Assembly (NCBI GenBank): GCA_964408805.1
Contig: CAYPAV010000030.1
Span: forward strand, 1-41,023
DNA length: 41,023 nt
Reading direction: 5' to 3'
Origin: CAYPAV01 sp964408805
GTDB taxonomy: Bacteria; Pseudomonadota; Alphaproteobacteria; UBA8366
In this document: piece by piece, positions 38,970 to 41,023 of the stretch
Layout: each line of letters opens with the position of its first letter
Numbering within the stretch: position 1 is the first letter of the stretch
Made by a program: the position numbers and the translations under genes
The notes under the pieces: model-generated
The model's database searches: none
The model's input: only the letters and a program-made list of their open reading frames with translations
Told to the model about the DNA's origin: nothing

Positions 38970-40388
38970 ATGGCTCTTTCTCGAACCTTTCACGAACGAC
39001 TGACGGCCGCGGTCGGCCCCAACGGCTATCTCGACGCGGCGGCCGACACCGAGGCCTTCGCTATCGACGCCCGCGAGCTCTACCACGGCCGGACACCGCT
39101 GGTGCTCCGCCCAGGCTCGACCGAGGACGTCGCCGCGGTCATGCGCCTCTGCCACGAGGCGGGTGTAGCGGTCGTTCCCCAGGGCGGCAATACCGGCTAT
39201 TGCGGCGGCGCCACGCCGGATGAGAGCGGTGAGCAAGTCATCCTGTCGCTGGGACGGATGAACACGATCCGCGGGATCGATCCCCTGAACTATACGATCA
39301 CCGTCGAGGCCGGCTGTATCCTGGCCGACATCCAGCAAGCGGCGGCTGCGCTGGACCGTCTGTTCCCGCTCAGTCTCGGCGCCGAGGGAAGTTGCCAGAT
39401 CGGCGGCAATCTCTCGACCAACGCCGGCGGCGTGGCGGTGCTCCGCTACGGCAACACCCGCGATCTCGTGCTCGGGATCGAGGTCGTGCTTCCCGACGGA
39501 ACGATCTGGGACGGGTTGCGGCGGCTTCGCAAGGACAACACCGGCTATGACCTTAAACAACTTTTCCTGGGAGCCGAGGGGACGCTCGGAATCGTCACCG
39601 CGGCGGTTCTCAAACTCTTCCCCCAAGCGCGCGAGGTCGTCACCGCCCTGGTCGCCCTGCCCAGCCCGGATGCCGCCGTCGAACTCCTCTCGCGCATGCG
39701 CTCGGCGACGAGCGACGGCGTCACGTCGTTCGAATATATCGATCGAACCTGCATCGACCTCGTCCTGGCGCATATCGAGGAAACGTCCGATCCGTTCGAG
39801 GAACCATACGATCACTACGCGCTGATCGAATGCAGTGCCGGACGCGCCGAATCCGGTCTCGCGGAGACGGTCGAGGAAACCCTCGGCGAGGGGTTCGAAG
39901 CAGAGGAGATCCTGAACGCGACGATCGCGGCGAGTGGCCGGCAGGCGGAGGCCCTGTGGCGCCTTCGTGAAACCATCCCCGAGGCGCAAAAGCGTGCCGG
40001 TGCCGGACTGAAGCACGATATCTCGGTTCCCCTGACCAACGTGCCGGCCTTCCTCGAGACGGCGACGGCGCTAGCGCATTCGATGATCCCGGGTGTCAGG
40101 GTTATTCCGTTCGGACATATGGGCGACGGCAATATCCACTTCAATCTGAGCCGCCCGTCCAGCACCGACGGCGCGGAAATGCTGGCACGCGCGCATGATC
40201 TCGAGACCAAGGTTCATGACATCGCAGTCGATCTCGGCGGTAGTTTCAGCGCCGAACACGGGATCGGCAAACTAAAGACCACCGAACTCGCGCGCTATAA
40301 GTCGGATGTGGAGCTGGATCTGATGCGCCGCGTGAAGGATGCCTTGGACCCGGCGGATCTCATGAACCCCGGCAAGATCCTCGGTTAG
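38970..40388 (+). CDS. FAD-linked D-2-hydroxyacid dehydrogenase (GlcD/D-2-hydroxyglutarate type)
   Basis: This 472-residue flavoenzyme of the vanillyl-alcohol oxidase family has an N-terminal FAD-binding domain with 'PLVLRPGSTEDVAAVMRLCHEAGVAVVPQGGNTGYCGGATPD' and 'LGAEGSCQIGGNLSTNAGGVAVLRYGNTRDLVLGIEVVLPDG'. The C-terminal FAD-oxidase domain has 'VRVIPFGHMGDGNIHFNLSRP' (metal and substrate histidines) and 'FSAEHGIGKLKTTEL...DALDPADLMNPGKIL'. It oxidises D-lactate, D-2-hydroxyglutarate or a similar acid. The ATG at 38970 opens the conserved region; upstream residues in the same frame look noncoding. It is divergent from the ketopantoate reductase-like gene across a 157-bp promoter region. Confidence 0.9.
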   Translation: MALSRTFHERLTAAVGPNGYLDAAADTEAFAIDARELYHGRTPLVLRPGSTEDVAAVMRLCHEAGVAVVPQGGNTGYCGGATPDESGEQVILSLGRMNTIRGIDPLNYTITVEAGCILADIQQAAAALDRLFPLSLGAEGSCQIGGNLSTNAGGVAVLRYGNTRDLVLGIEVVLPDGTIWDGLRRLRKDNTGYDLKQLFLGAEGTLGIVTAAVLKLFPQAREVVTALVALPSPDAAVELLSRMRSATSDGVTSFEYIDRTCIDLVLAHIEETSDPFEEPYDHYALIECSAGRAESGLAETVEETLGEGFEAEEILNATIAASGRQAEALWRLRETIPEAQKRAGAGLKHDISVPLTNVPAFLETATALAHSMIPGVRVIPFGHMGDGNIHFNLSRPSSTDGAEMLARAHDLETKVHDIAVDLGGSFSAEHGIGKLKTTELARYKSDVELDLMRRVKDALDPADLMNPGKILG

Positions 40389-40464
40389 GGCAACGTTCGG
40401 TGCTGGAATCTTCGCCGCCGCCTGATAATCTCTGCGGTCCATTTCCTATAGCTGAGGCATCCTC

Positions 40465-41023
40465 TTGAGCGCAGACCCGAAACCCGAAGCCAGTCGTGCC
40501 CTGGTCGCGGATACCATCGCCGAAACACTGGCCGCCTATGGGGCTGAATTCGCCTTCGGCATCCCCGGCAACGACGTGCTGGAAATCGTCCGCGCCTGCG
40601 AGGCCAACGGGATCGAGTTCGTCCTCGCCAAGAGCGAACCCGCCGCCGGTTTCATGGCCGACGCGGTTTACCAATTGACCGGAAACCCAACCGTCCTGAT
40701 CCCCGCGATGGGCCCCGGCATGGCCAACGCCATGGCCGCGATCGGCGGCGCCTTGATGGAGCGTTCGGCGATGCTTGTGCTGACCGGCGATGTCGGCGGC
40801 GACGAGGCCGGCATCTACAATCACCAGGTCTTCGATCACGCCGAGTTGGCGCGGCCGCTGGTCAAGCATGTGGATCAATTGAACCCCCACCGGGCGGCGC
40901 AGCAGACCGCGCGCGCGCTCGACATCGCCACGACTTATCCCGCCGGCCCCGCCATGCTGAACTGTCCCGCCGATTTCAGCGGTACCGAAGCGAGCCAACC
41001 GGCGATCTACACACCGCCGTCGC
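40465..41023 (+). CDS. Thiamine diphosphate-dependent enzyme, N-terminal part (cut by window end)
   Basis: The first 186 codons show the pyrimidine-binding domain of the acetolactate synthase/benzoylformate decarboxylase superfamily: 'LVADTIAETLAAYGAEFAFGIPGNDVLEIVRACEANGIEFVLAKSEPAAGFMADAVYQLTGNPTVLIPAMGPGMANAMAAIGGALMERSAMLVLTGDV'. The catalytic glutamate is in 'AKSEPAAGFMAD'. I place the start at the TTG at 40465, with GAGG seven bases upstream, because no nearby ATG covers the domain. The specific reaction cannot be set without the C-terminal domains. It lies 76 bp after the flavoenzyme and may be in the same operon. Confidence 0.85.
   Translation, partial: MSADPKPEASRALVADTIAETLAAYGAEFAFGIPGNDVLEIVRACEANGIEFVLAKSEPAAGFMADAVYQLTGNPTVLIPAMGPGMANAMAAIGGALMERSAMLVLTGDVGGDEAGIYNHQVFDHAELARPLVKHVDQLNPHRAAQQTARALDIATTYPAGPAMLNCPADFSGTEASQPAIYTPPS

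Overview
The window looks like a chromosomal segment of an alphaproteobacterium. The evidence is the GC-rich core, the two TRAP transporter operons with periplasmic binding proteins, the Mla-type lipid transport operon and the style of the metabolic genes. A more AT-rich accessory region is inserted in it, from about 272 to 11813. I cannot name the genus.

Left accessory segment (1-2596). A GC-rich 3' scrap of a pyridine nucleotide-disulphide oxidoreductase (59-271) is followed by a standalone SIR2-like gene and a divergent, membrane-anchored pentapeptide-repeat gene. A perfect 73-bp tandem duplication overlaps the end of the latter.

Integrated element (2597-11866, about 9.3 kb). A 54-bp perfect direct repeat marks both ends. 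The right copy lies inside an intact tRNA-Pro(CGG) gene and the left copy is the duplicated 3' part of that gene. A complete tyrosine recombinase sits beside the tRNA. The centrepiece is a 617-residue family B DNA polymerase of the protein-primed/primer-independent branch, followed by a basic 189-residue protein. The other genes encode small secreted or membrane proteins (two lipoproteins, a Rap1a/Tai-like protein, two membrane proteins), a DUF5710 protein and several unknowns. The layout resembles pipolins, but the polymerase is short and its motif C is unusual, so this may be a divergent or undescribed type. Three genes of the element have frame breaks at homopolymers or slippery sites (A4, G11, UUU-UGA-C).

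Core, TRAP region (11986-27127). Two amidase-signature enzymes flank a tiny membrane-protein gene and adjoin a dctPQM-type operon on the minus strand. A 2-hydroxyacid dehydrogenase is divergent from a second TRAP operon with the order P-M-Q-unknown. After a CBS-BON protein and a 2TM protein come an orphan paralogue of the second binding protein and a rhodanese. The binding proteins resemble the TakP/FcbT1 group, so oxo-acids or other organic acids, perhaps released by the amidases, are plausible substrates.

Core, right part (27124-41023). This holds a conserved unknown, an exported SUMF1-fold protein, and a lipoprotein with a cytochrome P460-like domain that lacks the haem-ligand histidine and carries a heptapeptide-repeat tail. 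Next is an Mla-like operon (STAS-permease, ATPase, MCE protein, auxiliary lipoprotein) followed by a class III aminotransferase. After it come a CBS protein, adenine phosphoribosyltransferase, an ornithine cyclodeaminase-family protein, a ketopantoate reductase-family protein, a D-2-hydroxyacid dehydrogenase of the FAD type, and the start of a thiamine diphosphate enzyme that runs off the window.
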